NCBI GenBank assembly: GCA_020724545.1
Contig: DYGR01000008.1
Coordinates: 16,981-80,980, forward strand
Direction of reading: 5' to 3'
Length of the DNA stretch: 64,000 nucleotides
Origin: Candidatus Methanoperedens nitratireducens
GTDB lineage: Archaea > Halobacteriota > Methanosarcinia > Methanosarcinales > Methanoperedenaceae
A program made the translations under genes and the position numbers. Positions within the stretch are counted from its first letter, which is position 1. Each line of letters begins with the position of its first letter. Of this stretch, positions 27,629 through 37,112 are shown in pieces. Below the pieces are notes generated by a model. That model did no database searches. It saw nothing but the letters and a program-made list of their open reading frames with translations, and was not told the origin of the DNA.

Positions 27629-29206
27629 ATGTCATTAACAAGAGTAAATGCAACGGCGGCAACGCTGACAAAGAACCGGACAGAGGGCTCCATAAGCCCG
27701 TTAAGCGGTATGTGCGTCACATGTGTGGACGGATGTATCGGTATGTGCGAGATAGGGAAGTCTGCTTATCGGGGCACAGAGGTTATCTATCCCCAGCCTT
27801 TTGGAATTACCACCTCGGCTTCTGAGAAAAACTATCCCCTTGACCTGAGCCATTTCAATATCCTGGGTACTGCTGTGGGAGCGCAGGGAATTGAAGCAGA
27901 TAGCAACATGGCTATATTCCCGAATGCAGACCTTGAGGTAAGGATAGGCAAGGAGAAGGATATCAAACTTAAGCTTCCTTTCATTATCCCCGGGCTCGGG
28001 AGCACCGCTGTTGCCAAAAGCAACTGGGACGGGCTTGCAATAGGCGCCTCAATGGCTGGCGTCCCTCTTACAATAGGCGAGAATGTATGCGGTATGGACC
28101 CTCTATCCACAATCGAGGACGGCAGGATAATTGATTCGCCCGATCTTGCCAGCAGGGTGAGGATGTACCGCGACTGGCAGATCGATGGATACGGCGACAT
28201 CATAGTGCAGGCAAACGTGGAGGATACAGCACTGGGAGTGCAGGAATATGCGCTGGAGAAACTGGGCGTTGAGACTGTTGAGCTTAAATGGGGGCAGGGA
28301 GCAAAGAACATAGGCGGCGAGGTCAAGCTTAACAGCCTTGAGCGGGCAAAGCTGCTTAAAAGCCGCGGATACGTTGTCCTGCCTGATCCAGCAGACCCGG
28401 ATGTTGAAGAAGCATATAGAGCAGGCAGTTTTCATGAGTTCGAGAGGCACAGCCGCGTGGGTATGGTCACAGAAGAAGGGTTCATGGATCGTGTGGAAGA
28501 ATTGAGGGACGCGGGTGCAAAACATGTGTTCCTGAAGACAGGTGCATACAGACCAGCAGACCTTGCAAGAGCTGTTAAATATGCAAGCAAGGCAGAACTT
28601 GACCTGCTGACCGTTGATGGTGCAGGCGGAGGCACGGGAATGAGCCCCTGGAGAATGATGAACGAATGGGGCATCCCGCAGGTTGAGATCTACTCGCTTC
28701 TTTACAGGTATCTTAAGAGACTGGATGAGCGCGGCGAGTTCGTACCTGATGTTGCAGTGGCAGGCGGAATTACCATGGAGGATCATGTCTATAAGGCACT
28801 GGCACTGGGCGCTCCGTATTTCAAGATAGCTGGAATGGCACGCGGTCCTCTTGCGGCTGCCATGGTGGGCAAGACTATAGGCAGGAGGATAAATGAAGGG
28901 AAGGTGCCTGTATACATCAGCAGGTTCGGAGGTACTGTTGAGGAGATCTTTATCACAGCGCCGCATCTTAAGAAGATATACAACAGCAGGTTCGCAGAGA
29001 TCCCTCCAGGAGCTATCGGAGTATATACCTATTTCCAGCGCCTGAGGCAGGGTATGCAGCAGTTGATGACCGGGAACAGGAAGTTCGCTTTGAAGTATAT
29101 AGAGAGGGGCGATATAGCTGCCATTACTAAGGAAGCGGCTTCAGTCTCAGGAATCCCGTATATAATGGATGTGGATCAGGAAGAGGTAGAGAGGATACTG
29201 AGTTAG
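27629..29206 (+). CDS. FMN-binding glutamate-synthase-like protein (paralogue 2)
   Basis: A 525-residue paralogue of the protein at 22649-24238, alike over its full length. The start is ATG 27629 with GGAGG 7 nt upstream; an ATG six codons earlier lacks a site. The N-terminal Cys cluster (GMCVTCVDGCIGMCEIG) is conserved, as are ELKWGQGAKNIGGEVKL, LTVDGAGGGTGMSPWRMM and VAVAGGITMEDHVYKALALG. It lies 52 bp after the HoxU-like subunit in the same operon, which suggests that the diaphorase supplies its electrons. No glutaminase domain or gltA-like gene is in the window. Confidence 0.85.
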   Translation: MSLTRVNATAATLTKNRTEGSISPLSGMCVTCVDGCIGMCEIGKSAYRGTEVIYPQPFGITTSASEKNYPLDLSHFNILGTAVGAQGIEADSNMAIFPNADLEVRIGKEKDIKLKLPFIIPGLGSTAVAKSNWDGLAIGASMAGVPLTIGENVCGMDPLSTIEDGRIIDSPDLASRVRMYRDWQIDGYGDIIVQANVEDTALGVQEYALEKLGVETVELKWGQGAKNIGGEVKLNSLERAKLLKSRGYVVLPDPADPDVEEAYRAGSFHEFERHSRVGMVTEEGFMDRVEELRDAGAKHVFLKTGAYRPADLARAVKYASKAELDLLTVDGAGGGTGMSPWRMMNEWGIPQVEIYSLLYRYLKRLDERGEFVPDVAVAGGITMEDHVYKALALGAPYFKIAGMARGPLAAAMVGKTIGRRINEGKVPVYISRFGGTVEEIFITAPHLKKIYNSRFAEIPPGAIGVYTYFQRLRQGMQQLMTGNRKFALKYIERGDIAAITKEAASVSGIPYIMDVDQEEVERILS

Positions 29207-29236
29207 AGGTAATCTGACAAAATAACTATCTTCTCT

Positions 29237-29606
29237 TTATCCGTATCCCGTCCTCCAGCCATCCCTGCTAGATTCCTCTATCAGCTTCAGGAACACCCGC
29301 TGCAGATCCATTCTCTCCTCCTCGAACATGGATATTGTCCCGCCCATGGACTTCACTGCCTTCGCAATTTCCATGCGCGCACCCATATCCGTCAGCAGTT
29401 AGATATGGCCGTTCACTGGCTCTACCGAGCGTATGCCTTTCAGTCCCTTCAATCCCTCAATAACCCTCTGCACCGGCAAATCCTGTACCTCAAGTGCATA
29501 TCTTACTCCTTCTTTTTCCCTCACCTTATCCCTGAGTTCCTCCACCGTACCTACAGCAAGAAGCCTGCCCCTTGCTATAACGCCTATCCTGTCGCATATC
29601 TCCTAA
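29237..29606 (-). pseudogene. C-terminal remnant of an ABC-transporter ATPase
   Basis: The minus strand reads EICDRIGVIARGRLLAVG and then GTVEELRDKVREKEG, the segment after the H-loop of an ABC-2-type drug/antibiotic ATPase. It continues to VEPVNGHI, meets an in-frame TAA (29399-29401), and resumes as LLTDMGARMEIAKAVKSMGG to a normal-looking end at 29237. The nucleotide-binding half is missing: upstream the sequence passes directly into an unrelated beta-propeller fragment at about 29607. At least two disabling changes make this a pseudogene. Confidence 0.75.
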
Positions 29607-29829
29607 TGTCAAAGCCCGCAACTTTTCCTGAGCCTGATGCAGATACTATCTGTTTTGTAGTTTCACTGTCAATATCAAAAACATAAAGCTCATCAAAGTA
29701 TCTTCCATCAGTCTCTCTATGAATTATTTTTTTCCTATCCGGGTGCCATGAGACGAACACTAAATATTTACCTGAATCCGAAGCAGGTGATATTAGTTTT
29801 AAGTTCGTTGTTTCGTTTTCTATAAACAC
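29607..29829 (-). pseudogene. Fragment of a TolB/PD40-type beta-propeller protein
   Basis: About 75 codons (SDSGKYLVFVSWHPDRKK, YDELYVFDID-like FDELYVFDIDSETTKQIV) have the rhythm of PD40/TolB propeller repeats. The frame is closed by a stop just upstream of 29829 and by another just inside the ABC remnant, so it is a broken piece joined to its neighbour by deletion. The adjacent 29830-30052 stretch has no clear gene. One plus-strand frame there (MIEELGLHLRCTRCN, from 29959, ending at 30033) looks like the tail of a lost Cys-rich protein. Confidence 0.5.
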
Positions 29830-30052
29830 CAGACTTTTTTACAATCCCGTTATATAATACTACGTCTTACCCCATTTTTCGACATTAGAACAACACGGCT
29901 TGCCTCTTCTTGAAAGTCCAAGATGTATGTAGGCTTTTAGCTCAACATTTAGAATCCCTCATGATCGAGGAATTAGGACTTCACCTTCGGTGCACCCGTT
30001 GTAATGTGATAAAAGAGGGCAGGGCTGAAAAGTAAAAAGCTGAAATGCCTGT

Positions 30053-31069
30053 CTATTTCTCTGCCACTATCAGCGGTGATGGGCCGGGCGCATCGATCGT
30101 GGTTATATCATGGAAGCCTGCATCCTGAAGCCATTCTCTGTACTCTGTCATTGTAAAGGTATTCCCCTCTGTGGTATGAACGAGCATGTTCACGGCAAAC
30201 AGGAGGGGAAATACAGCAGAGCAGCGTTCATCATCAGGTATCATATCAGCAATAAGCACTCTCCCGCCGTGTTTAAGAGCGTCATATGCACGCGATAGTA
30301 GTATGCGGCTTTTTTCCGCACCCTCTGAGTGGCATATGTGCCCAAGTATTATTAGATCATAGATATCCTGCCCGAGGTCTACTTCACGAAGGTCTCCAGG
30401 AAGGTAGCTAAACCTGTCGTTTAGGTTGAATCTATCCACGAACCTTTTTGTTATCTTAAGTATGCCTGGCCAGTCCTGGGCTGTGACCCTTGTACCAGGG
30501 TCGCGCTCTGTAAAAGCAATTCCCCATGCGCCTGAACCTGCCGCGACATCGAGTATATTGATGTTTTTCCATGTGTCACCAGCTCCGAGCGTCTCGGCTG
30601 CAGCCTTTGCAGCAGGGTAGCTCATCGGGAACAGTTGCGGAACAAGCTTCTCGAAGAACTTTTCGCCCTCCTCCCGCTCAATAGCCGAGAAGGGCTTACC
30701 GCTTCTGACTACCTCTGTCAGGTTCCTCCACGGCTCCCAGAGCAGGTCAACATGCGGCACGAAATCCCCGTAGTATGCCGGGGTGCCTTTTACCAGGAAC
30801 TTCTCAGCAAGCGGCGTCAGGCCGTATGTGCCGTTGGATTTTGTAAGAAAGTTCAAAGCAACAAGGCTGTTTAAGAGAACCTCCATACTGCGGGGACTGG
30901 CACAGGCAGCATCCGCTATATCGGCTGCTGTGCGGTGTCCGCTGGCGATATGGGTGAAGACCTCAAGATCAACCCCGGCTACGAGCACACGGCTGGGCGT
31001 AAAGGCAAAGCATATCTCAAATATCTTTCCTGGATTCAGATCTTCGCTGTCTATATCTGTTTTTTCCAT
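30053..31069 (-). CDS. SAM-dependent O-methyltransferase-like protein
   Basis: A 338-residue two-domain methyltransferase. The N-terminal winged-helix dimerisation domain (FTHIASGHRTAADIADAA, LNSLVALNFLTKSNGTYGLT) is followed by a Rossmann domain with SAM motif ILDVAAGSGAWGIAF (near residue 170), YDLIILGHICHSEG and HGGRVLIADMI. This is the architecture of plant-type O-methyltransferases and of bacteriochlorophyll/antibiotic relatives (Methyltransf_2); the substrate is unknown. The start is ATG 31069 because GGAG lies 8 nt before it; an in-frame GTG eight codons upstream has no such site. Solo gene. Confidence 0.85.
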   Translation of the reverse strand: MEKTDIDSEDLNPGKIFEICFAFTPSRVLVAGVDLEVFTHIASGHRTAADIADAACASPRSMEVLLNSLVALNFLTKSNGTYGLTPLAEKFLVKGTPAYYGDFVPHVDLLWEPWRNLTEVVRSGKPFSAIEREEGEKFFEKLVPQLFPMSYPAAKAAAETLGAGDTWKNINILDVAAGSGAWGIAFTERDPGTRVTAQDWPGILKITKRFVDRFNLNDRFSYLPGDLREVDLGQDIYDLIILGHICHSEGAEKSRILLSRAYDALKHGGRVLIADMIPDDERCSAVFPLLFAVNMLVHTTEGNTFTMTEYREWLQDAGFHDITTIDAPGPSPLIVAEK

Positions 31070-31206
31070 ATTATTTCTCCTTAAAAAATCCACCGTTTTT
31101 CATAATTATCCTCCACGCCACTGGCGCACAGACGCCTGGCTGGAGCGTCGATATTTTTAATAGTATATTAAGTTATGCAGAGTTAAAAATTTGTGATTGT
31201 ATAATA

Positions 31207-31716
31207 TTACTTCTTTAATATCTTGATAATTTCCCTCCCGAAAGCAGGAAGATCATCCGGGCCCCTTGAGGTGATGAGGTTGCCATCCACTACAACTTCT
31301 TTATCCTCGTAATGCGCCCCTGCGGATATAAGGTCATCCCTGATGCCGATATAGCATGTGGCTCTCCGCCCCTCTATCACTCCTGCCGAAATGAGCGTCT
31401 GCACGCCGTGGCATATTGCCCCAACTGGTTTATTCTGGCGGAAAAAAAATCTTGCAATCTCAAGCGCATTTTTATCAAGTCTTACTTTCTCTGGCGCTCT
31501 TCCGCCTGGAAGAACAAGCATATCGAACTCCTCAGGCTTTGCTTCATCCAGGGTCAGATCCACATCGATCGGATACCCATGTTTTCCTGTAATTTTTCCT
31601 CCTCTCATGGATGCTACTTTAACCGTGACCCCCTCTTCTTTTAATCGGTACAACGGATAGAAGAGCTCCAGATCCTCAAAATTATCCGCACTTATCATTA
31701 GTGCTCTCAAGTACAT
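31207..31716 (-). CDS. DJ-1/PfpI family protein
   Basis: A 169-residue protein of the DJ-1/PfpI superfamily. Features: MISADNFEDLELFYPLYRL at the N-terminus, DMLVLPGGRAPEKVR, and the nucleophile elbow VGAICHGVQTL with the reactive Cys near 101 followed by His. RGPDDLPAFGREII at the end is typical of the PfpI branch, which is annotated as intracellular protease or deglycase. Its activity cannot be decided from sequence. GGGGGT lies immediately before the ATG. Confidence 0.9.
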   Translation of the reverse strand: MYLRALMISADNFEDLELFYPLYRLKEEGVTVKVASMRGGKITGKHGYPIDVDLTLDEAKPEEFDMLVLPGGRAPEKVRLDKNALEIARFFFRQNKPVGAICHGVQTLISAGVIEGRRATCYIGIRDDLISAGAHYEDKEVVVDGNLITSRGPDDLPAFGREIIKILKK

Positions 31717-31857
31717 TACCCCCTAATAGTAGTTTATGTTCACGTTGTATTAATCCCTTTTGTATAACCGCAATTTTCATACAACTTAAAAACACACCTA
31801 AGAGTATAATGCATTTGTTTATCACAGACAAAGAGAGTACAGGGATGGAGAAATAAA

Positions 31858-33162
31858 ATGGTTGAAAAGGCTGTAGTTTTTTTGCTAATGGATGGTGCAA
31901 GGGGCGATATTATCAATAGACTTTTAGCACAAAGACAACTGCCTAATCTAGAAAAGATCATACAGAACGGTACATACAGCACAATAACCTCCACGTTCCC
32001 TACAGCCACAGGTCCTGCCCATATCCCATTTTTTCTTGGTAGATATCCAGGCGACTGCAATATCCCTGGTATAAGATGGATGGAAAGAGCGAGAAAGACC
32101 AGGACACAATCATATACCTCGCCATACGGCTATCTTAAAGGAGATGGATTAAATGAAGACATGGGACGGTTCTCAAAGACCATATATGAAAAATTTATTT
32201 CAGCAAGTATTTTTGAGCCTATAAGTAGAGGCGCTACAAAAAAAATATTCTCATATGGACATTTTATTTCCCATATCTTTAATACCTGGACCAATTTTGA
32301 TAGGTTAGGACTGGATTACACAATTCATCTTCTAAGAAAAAAGAAATTCCAATTGATAGTAACGCTTTTTGCCTCTATTGATGAGCTGAGTCACAGAAAC
32401 GGTTGTATGCATCCTAAGGTATTGAGAGCGTATGGGTTATTTGATAATAATATTGGGAAAATACAACGTTTATTAGAAGACCAGTATGAAGATTACCTGT
32501 TTATAATAACAAGTGATCACGGGCTGACTGATACACACACTCATATAGGCCTGGTAAAAGTACTAAAACTCATGGGTTTCTCAGTAAGAAGCTATCCTCT
32601 CAACATCAAAAATGGACACGATTTATTTGTTGCAGAGAGCGGTAATTCTATGGCTCACATTTATTTCGAAAAAGGACATACAGATAACAATAAAGAAATA
32701 ATAAAGAAAAAATTGTCCAATATAAAAGGAATTGATCTGATCCTCTCTAAGAATGGAGGAATCAGGATCAATAAAGGAAATCAGGAAGCAATAGTACAGC
32801 AGAATGGGAATAAATATAAGTATGAGATGATCAGAGGTGATCCACTGGGCTTAGGATCATTCTCTGGTGAGTGGCTTGAGGAAAATCAGTGGCATGAGAT
32901 CACATTCGCCAGTGATTATCCTGATTCCATTGTTCAGATATCCCAGATCTTCAGAAGTGCACGAAGCGGTGATATCATTGTTACTGCCGGTAATGGGTAT
33001 GATCTGCGCACTTTTGAGATCCCGGAGCACAGGGCTTCCCATGGATCTCTTCTAAAGGAGCATATGAATGTGCCTGTAATTTTAAATAAAAAAATTGAAA
33101 CAGGACTCCTTAGAACTACTGATATATACACACTTATGAATGATTATCTTGAGGGAGTCTAA
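31858..33162 (+). CDS. Alkaline-phosphatase-superfamily phosphodiesterase/phosphatase
   Basis: A 434-residue metalloenzyme of the type I phosphodiesterase / nucleotide pyrophosphatase branch. The N-terminal metal Asp is in FLLMDGARGDII, and the nucleophile Thr in TFPTATGPAHIPF. Further metal ligands are in FASIDELSHRNG and ITSDHGLTDTHTHIG, and the final His near HRASHGSL. It has no signal peptide, so it is probably cytoplasmic or membrane-facing. Ends 4 bp before a multi-pass membrane protein gene. The pair may handle a phosphorylated lipid or polyprenyl substrate (inference). GGAG precedes the start. Confidence 0.85.
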   Translation: MVEKAVVFLLMDGARGDIINRLLAQRQLPNLEKIIQNGTYSTITSTFPTATGPAHIPFFLGRYPGDCNIPGIRWMERARKTRTQSYTSPYGYLKGDGLNEDMGRFSKTIYEKFISASIFEPISRGATKKIFSYGHFISHIFNTWTNFDRLGLDYTIHLLRKKKFQLIVTLFASIDELSHRNGCMHPKVLRAYGLFDNNIGKIQRLLEDQYEDYLFIITSDHGLTDTHTHIGLVKVLKLMGFSVRSYPLNIKNGHDLFVAESGNSMAHIYFEKGHTDNNKEIIKKKLSNIKGIDLILSKNGGIRINKGNQEAIVQQNGNKYKYEMIRGDPLGLGSFSGEWLEENQWHEITFASDYPDSIVQISQIFRSARSGDIIVTAGNGYDLRTFEIPEHRASHGSLLKEHMNVPVILNKKIETGLLRTTDIYTLMNDYLEGV

Positions 33163-33166
33163 TAGC

Positions 33167-34051
33167 ATGATAGGTGGAAATATTTTTATTACACTCTTGA
33201 TTGCCTTATTTTTTGAGCCAGGTCTAAAAATTGCCTTTTTATCCCTCCTGTTTCTTTCCATACCTGTCAGTCTGAGTATTTCTCTTGGAAAAAGCAGTAA
33301 AAATATTTTTTTCACTCCCTTTTTTGCTGCACTTATCACTACTATGGTGCTGATTATGCAGCTAATCTTTTCTTTTGAACAGCCCTATTTTGAAATCTCA
33401 TTTCTTATCTTAACATCAAGTACAGTGATAAGACTGGCCTCTGACCGCGGTGTGCCGATACTGTATCCATTCTCAAATAGAATCTATTCCCTCAATATAT
33501 ACAGAGACATCAATGAATTAAATGTTCGGGGAATTTCTGCTTATTTCAGCCAGAAGAAAGTTATTTTTATTGAACTCTCTTTGCTTTTCACTTTCCTCTA
33601 CTATGCCAAGGTGAATATCCTGCTGAATTATTTTATATTCATGACAGTATCCAGCACGCTTATTCCGCTTCCTAGCGACACTGCCGTTGTTGCCGCTGGA
33701 GCATCACAGATCGCAGATCTGGCTGTGATTGCTATCCTTGGTGGAGTGGGCAATGCTATGGGGTCAACAGTAGATTATTACATCGGGATGAACTTAACTA
33801 AAAACACAAAATTTTATAAAAAGATCGAACCTTACCTGGACAGGTTTAAGAAACGTGCATTCTTCTGGATAATCTTTGGTGGATTAACCCCTTTCCCATT
33901 TGAGCCCTTCAGACTTATAGCAGGATATGTTAACTACGATATTAAAAAATACTGGCTTGCAGTTTTCCTATCAAGGGCACCGAGATTCTATCTACTGGCC
34001 TGGCTTGGTTATGATATCCTGAATCAGATAGTCTACTACTTTATATCATAG
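33167..34051 (+). CDS. Membrane protein with YdjM-like N-terminal and DedA/VTT-like C-terminal regions
   Basis: A 294-residue multi-pass protein from ATG 33167 (GGGAG 9 nt upstream). The N-terminal half contains ASDRGVPILYPFSNRIYS, reminiscent of the DxxTxxGVPLLYPF motif of YdjM/DUF457 inner-membrane hydrolases. The C-terminal half has FMTVSSTLIPLPSDTAVVAAG, GNAMGSTVDYYIGMNL and FFWIIFGGLTPFPFEPFRLIAGYVNY, the layout of SNARE-associated/DedA (VTT) proteins. DedA relatives flip phospholipids or undecaprenyl phosphate. Together with the phosphatase gene just upstream, this suggests a lipid-phosphate module, which is inference. Confidence 0.7.
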   Translation: MIGGNIFITLLIALFFEPGLKIAFLSLLFLSIPVSLSISLGKSSKNIFFTPFFAALITTMVLIMQLIFSFEQPYFEISFLILTSSTVIRLASDRGVPILYPFSNRIYSLNIYRDINELNVRGISAYFSQKKVIFIELSLLFTFLYYAKVNILLNYFIFMTVSSTLIPLPSDTAVVAAGASQIADLAVIAILGGVGNAMGSTVDYYIGMNLTKNTKFYKKIEPYLDRFKKRAFFWIIFGGLTPFPFEPFRLIAGYVNYDIKKYWLAVFLSRAPRFYLLAWLGYDILNQIVYYFIS

Positions 34052-34095
34052 ATAAGGCCGGGTCATAATCTAACCCATGCCTATCCAGAACAAGT

Positions 34096-34407
34096 TTAGC
34101 TTGTCAAAACAATCTCTATGCTGATATCCTTGGGCACCTGTATGCGCATTAACTGGCGCAGCGCCCGCTCATCGGCATCAAGGTCGATGAGCCTCTTATG
34201 AACCCTCATCTCCCAGTGATCCCATGTTGCACTCCCTTCACCATCCGGTGATTTCCTGCACGGTACCACCAGTTTCTTGGTGGGTAGAGGAACAGGGCCT
34301 GAGATATTCACGCCTGTTCTCTGTGCTATTTCTTTTACCTGGGAACATATCCCATCAAGGGTAGACGGACTAGTACCTGATAAACGTATCCTCGCTTTCT
34401 GAGCCAT
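34096..34407 (-). CDS. rpsJ: 30S ribosomal protein S10
   Basis: Ribosomal protein uS10, 103 residues, full length for archaea. Recognised by [40 protein letters not shown] and the C-terminal [15 protein letters not shown]. It follows tuf by 26 bp on the same strand, the classical end of the archaeal str operon. Confidence 0.97.
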   Translation of the reverse strand: MAQKARIRLSGTSPSTLDGICSQVKEIAQRTGVNISGPVPLPTKKLVVPCRKSPDGEGSATWDHWEMRVHKRLIDLDADERALRQLMRIQVPKDISIEIVLTS

Positions 34408-34433
34408 ATAAGCACCGTTTTAAAAATAAAAAA

Positions 34434-35702
34434 TTACAGGCGAGGTTTAATATCCTGGACCATGCCAGCCGCGATTGTCATTCCCATATCTCTTATTGCG
34501 AAGCGGCCGAGCTGAGGGATCTCTTTTACTTTTTCGATGCACATGGGCTTGGTTGGTTTTATGGTTATAACAGCAGCGTCACCGGCCTTGATGAAATCCG
34601 GGTTCTCAGCGACTACCTGACCGCTCTTGGGATCAAGCTTCTTGAGTATGGCTGTAACTGTGCCTGCAACCTGAGCTGTATGGCAGTGTATTACTGGTGT
34701 ATACCCTGCTGCAATTGCTGATGGGTGCTGCAGGACAACAATCTGCGCTGTGAACTCCTCTGCAACTGTGGGCGGTTTATCGGTGTGACCGCAGACATCG
34801 CCGCGTCTTATATCCTTTTTATCAACGCCTCTTACGTTCCATCCGATATTATCTCCCGGAAGTGCCTCTTTGACCTCCTGGTGATGCATCTCTATGGATT
34901 TGACCTCACCGACTGCCTTTGCAGGCATAAATATGATCTTATCGCCTGCCTTCATCTTTCCGGTCTCGATACGCCCTACTGGCACTGTGCCGATACCTGA
35001 GATGGTGTACGAGTCCTGAACAGGGATGCGCAGCGGTAAATTAATAGGTTTCTCTGGCACTTTGAGCATATCCAGTGCAGCTAAGAGTGTTGGCCCTGTA
35101 TACCATTTTGTATTCTCACTCGGCTTGGAGAGGTTGTCTCCCTTAAAAGCCGATGTGGGGATGAAAGAAATAGTATCCGGTTTGTAGCCCACTATCTTGA
35201 GAAGTGCGCTAAGATCAGCTTTTACCTGGTCATACCTTGCCTGGTCATAGTTGATCTCATCCATTTTATTTAATGCGATTATGAGCTGGTTAATACCAAG
35301 AGTCCTTGCAAGGAACACATGCTCTTTGGTCTGTGACTGTACGCCTTCTTTGCCTGCACAGACAAGTATGGCTGCATCAGCCTGGGATGCACCTGTAATC
35401 ATGTTCTTTACAAAGTCCCTGTGGCCCGGGCAGTCTACAATCGTAAAATAATACTTTGCAGTATCGAATCTCTGATGTGCAACATCGATTGTTATACCCC
35501 TGTCCCTTTCTTCCTTGAGAGAGTCCATCACCCATGCGAATACGAATGATTCTTTGCCTTTCGCTTTTGCTTCTTCTTTATACTTTTCGATTATGTGCGG
35601 TGGTACTGCACCTGTCTCAAACATTAATCGTCCTACGAGAGTTGATTTCCCATGATCGATATGTCCAATAACAGCTAAGTTTAAATGTGGTTTCTCTGCC
35701 AT
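34434..35702 (-). CDS. tuf: Translation elongation factor 1-alpha
   Basis: GTPase that delivers aminoacyl-tRNA to the ribosome; 422 residues, usual for archaeal aEF1A. G-box motifs: [14 protein letters not shown] (G1), RGITIDVAH (switch I/G2), [15 protein letters not shown] (G3), ALNKMDE (G4). The three domains are complete, ending [14 protein letters not shown] precedes the ATG. The 35703-35897 upstream stretch has AT-rich TATA-like pieces (GTTTAAAAAC near 35760, TTATATATAC near 35813 on the minus strand) and no gene. Confidence 0.98.
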   Translation of the reverse strand: MAEKPHLNLAVIGHIDHGKSTLVGRLMFETGAVPPHIIEKYKEEAKAKGKESFVFAWVMDSLKEERDRGITIDVAHQRFDTAKYYFTIVDCPGHRDFVKNMITGASQADAAILVCAGKEGVQSQTKEHVFLARTLGINQLIIALNKMDEINYDQARYDQVKADLSALLKIVGYKPDTISFIPTSAFKGDNLSKPSENTKWYTGPTLLAALDMLKVPEKPINLPLRIPVQDSYTISGIGTVPVGRIETGKMKAGDKIIFMPAKAVGEVKSIEMHHQEVKEALPGDNIGWNVRGVDKKDIRRGDVCGHTDKPPTVAEEFTAQIVVLQHPSAIAAGYTPVIHCHTAQVAGTVTAILKKLDPKSGQVVAENPDFIKAGDAAVITIKPTKPMCIEKVKEIPQLGRFAIRDMGMTIAAGMVQDIKPRL

Positions 35703-35897
35703 ATTGCTTCTCCTTTAATTATTTTGTAATAATGTTTTTTGACCCTATAGTTGTTTTTGTTTTTAAACCTTGCGTTAAGTTCGGGCTCATATAGAACAGA
35801 GCTTTTAAGTATATATAACACAGTAATACATTCCTTTCATTACGAGCAGTGCATGCCTGTAGGACGCATAAGATCGTTCTAGAAAGCTTTATTAATG

Positions 35898-35913
35898 TTC
35901 GTATACATACGAA
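35898..35913. promoter_or_regulatory. Palindrome TTCGTAT-AC-ATACGAA, likely operator
   Basis: Perfect 7-bp arms with a 2-bp spacer, placed 15 bp before the DUF1858 gene start and just ahead of its Shine-Dalgarno sequence (GGAGG). A near copy occurs at 48875-48890. Confidence 0.5.
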
Positions 35914-35928
35914 TAATCGGAGGTTATT

Positions 35929-36141
35929 ATGACTATAACAAAAGAAATGACAATAGAGGAAGTAGTTAACCAGTACCCTGAGACCATGATTGTATTCATG
36001 AGACACGGACTCCACTGTGTTGGATGCCATGTATCAGCATTTGAGAGCATAGAAGAAGGTGCAATGGCCCATGGGATCGATGTAGATACGCTGGTATCAG
36101 ATCTGAATAAAGCCGTAGCCGGAAAAGAGATAAAAGCCTGA
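35929..36141 (+). CDS. DUF1858 domain protein
   Basis: A 70-residue soluble protein made of one DUF1858 domain. It has the helical pattern TIEEVVNQYPETMIVFMRHGLHC followed by VGCHVSAFESIEEGAMAHG. The CxxC pair (C-V-G-C near residue 27) is typical of the family, which is thought to be redox- or metal-linked and is often near hybrid-cluster or nitrosative-stress genes. GGAGG lies close to the ATG, and the operator-like palindrome overlaps the presumed transcription start. Confidence 0.85.
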   Translation: MTITKEMTIEEVVNQYPETMIVFMRHGLHCVGCHVSAFESIEEGAMAHGIDVDTLVSDLNKAVAGKEIKA

Positions 36142-36164
36142 GCCTCACTGAGCCGGAATGCAAT

Positions 36165-37112
36165 TTATGGGATAATTCTTGTGCCTGCCATGCATTCAAT
36201 CGCAGGCACAGCCTTATCCAGACTTGAGATGATCGCAATCTTCCCGCCAGATCTTATAAATCCTATTGCAGAGAGCACCTTTGGTTCCATGCTACCTTTT
36301 CCAAAATGGCCTTCTTCGACATACCTCTGTGCATCTGAAGCCGTTATTTCATCAAGATCGATCTGGTTTTCTTTCCCATAGTTCAATGCTGCTTTTTCAA
36401 CATCGGTAAGTATAAGAAAAGTCCCCGCTCCGATAGTGGAGGCCATCAGGCTGCCTGTCAGGTCTTTATCAATTACTGCCTCGATCCCTGCCAGCAAACC
36501 GTTTTTCTGTATAACAGGAATCCCGCCGCCGCCTGCTGCTATGACTATTATGCCTTCCCTGATGAGATCTTTGATGATATCTTCTTCTATAATTTTTTTT
36601 GGTACTGGTGAGGGCACAACCCTCCTGTAACCTTTTTTGTCCTTTATCATCTTTATTCCCTGCTCTATCATTTTCTGCGCCCTGTATTTCGAATAATAAA
36701 GACCTATGGGCTTTGTTGGGATATCAAAAGAAGGATCGGATTCATCCACAATCACCTGTGTCAGCACTGCTGCAACCTGCTTATTTATTCCACTCTCCCT
36801 TAATCTGTTATCAAGTGATTGCTTGAGTAAATAGCCAAGCATTCCCTGGGTCTGCGCCCCGCAGACATCCAGAGGCTGCGCCTGAACAGAGCCGCATTCT
36901 TCCTGCATCGCAAGGATATTCCCTATCTGGGGACCGTTGCCATGGGTCAAAACCACATCATACCCTCTCTGGATGATCTGCGCAATTTCAAGACATGTCT
37001 TGTCGATCATCCTTCTCTGCTCACACGGATTACCCATTGCCGGGTTCAAAATTGCGTTCCCGCCTATAGCGATTACTATAACCAGGGCGGGCTCGTTTAG
37101 CAGCGGGTTCAT
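36165..37112 (-). CDS. arcC: Carbamate kinase
   Basis: Amino-acid-kinase-fold enzyme interconverting carbamate plus ATP with carbamoyl phosphate; 315 residues, standard length. Motifs: VIAIGGNAILNP, VLTHGNGPQIGNIL, VVPSPVPKKI, VIAAGGGGIPV, EAVIDKDLTGSLMA and MEPKVLSAIGF. The ATG overlaps the stop of the RPA-associated gene by 1 bp (TAATG), so it is co-translated with single-strand DNA-binding genes, an odd but apparently real operon link. Confidence 0.95.
   Translation of the reverse strand: MNPLLNEPALVIVIAIGGNAILNPAMGNPCEQRRMIDKTCLEIAQIIQRGYDVVLTHGNGPQIGNILAMQEECGSVQAQPLDVCGAQTQGMLGYLLKQSLDNRLRESGINKQVAAVLTQVIVDESDPSFDIPTKPIGLYYSKYRAQKMIEQGIKMIKDKKGYRRVVPSPVPKKIIEEDIIKDLIREGIIVIAAGGGGIPVIQKNGLLAGIEAVIDKDLTGSLMASTIGAGTFLILTDVEKAALNYGKENQIDLDEITASDAQRYVEEGHFGKGSMEPKVLSAIGFIRSGGKIAIISSLDKAVPAIECMAGTRIIP

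Noticed and set aside
35719..36030. 103-codon minus-strand frame upstream of tuf
   Set aside because: Overlaps the DUF1858 gene and the tuf promoter; low-complexity Cys/Leu composition without motif.
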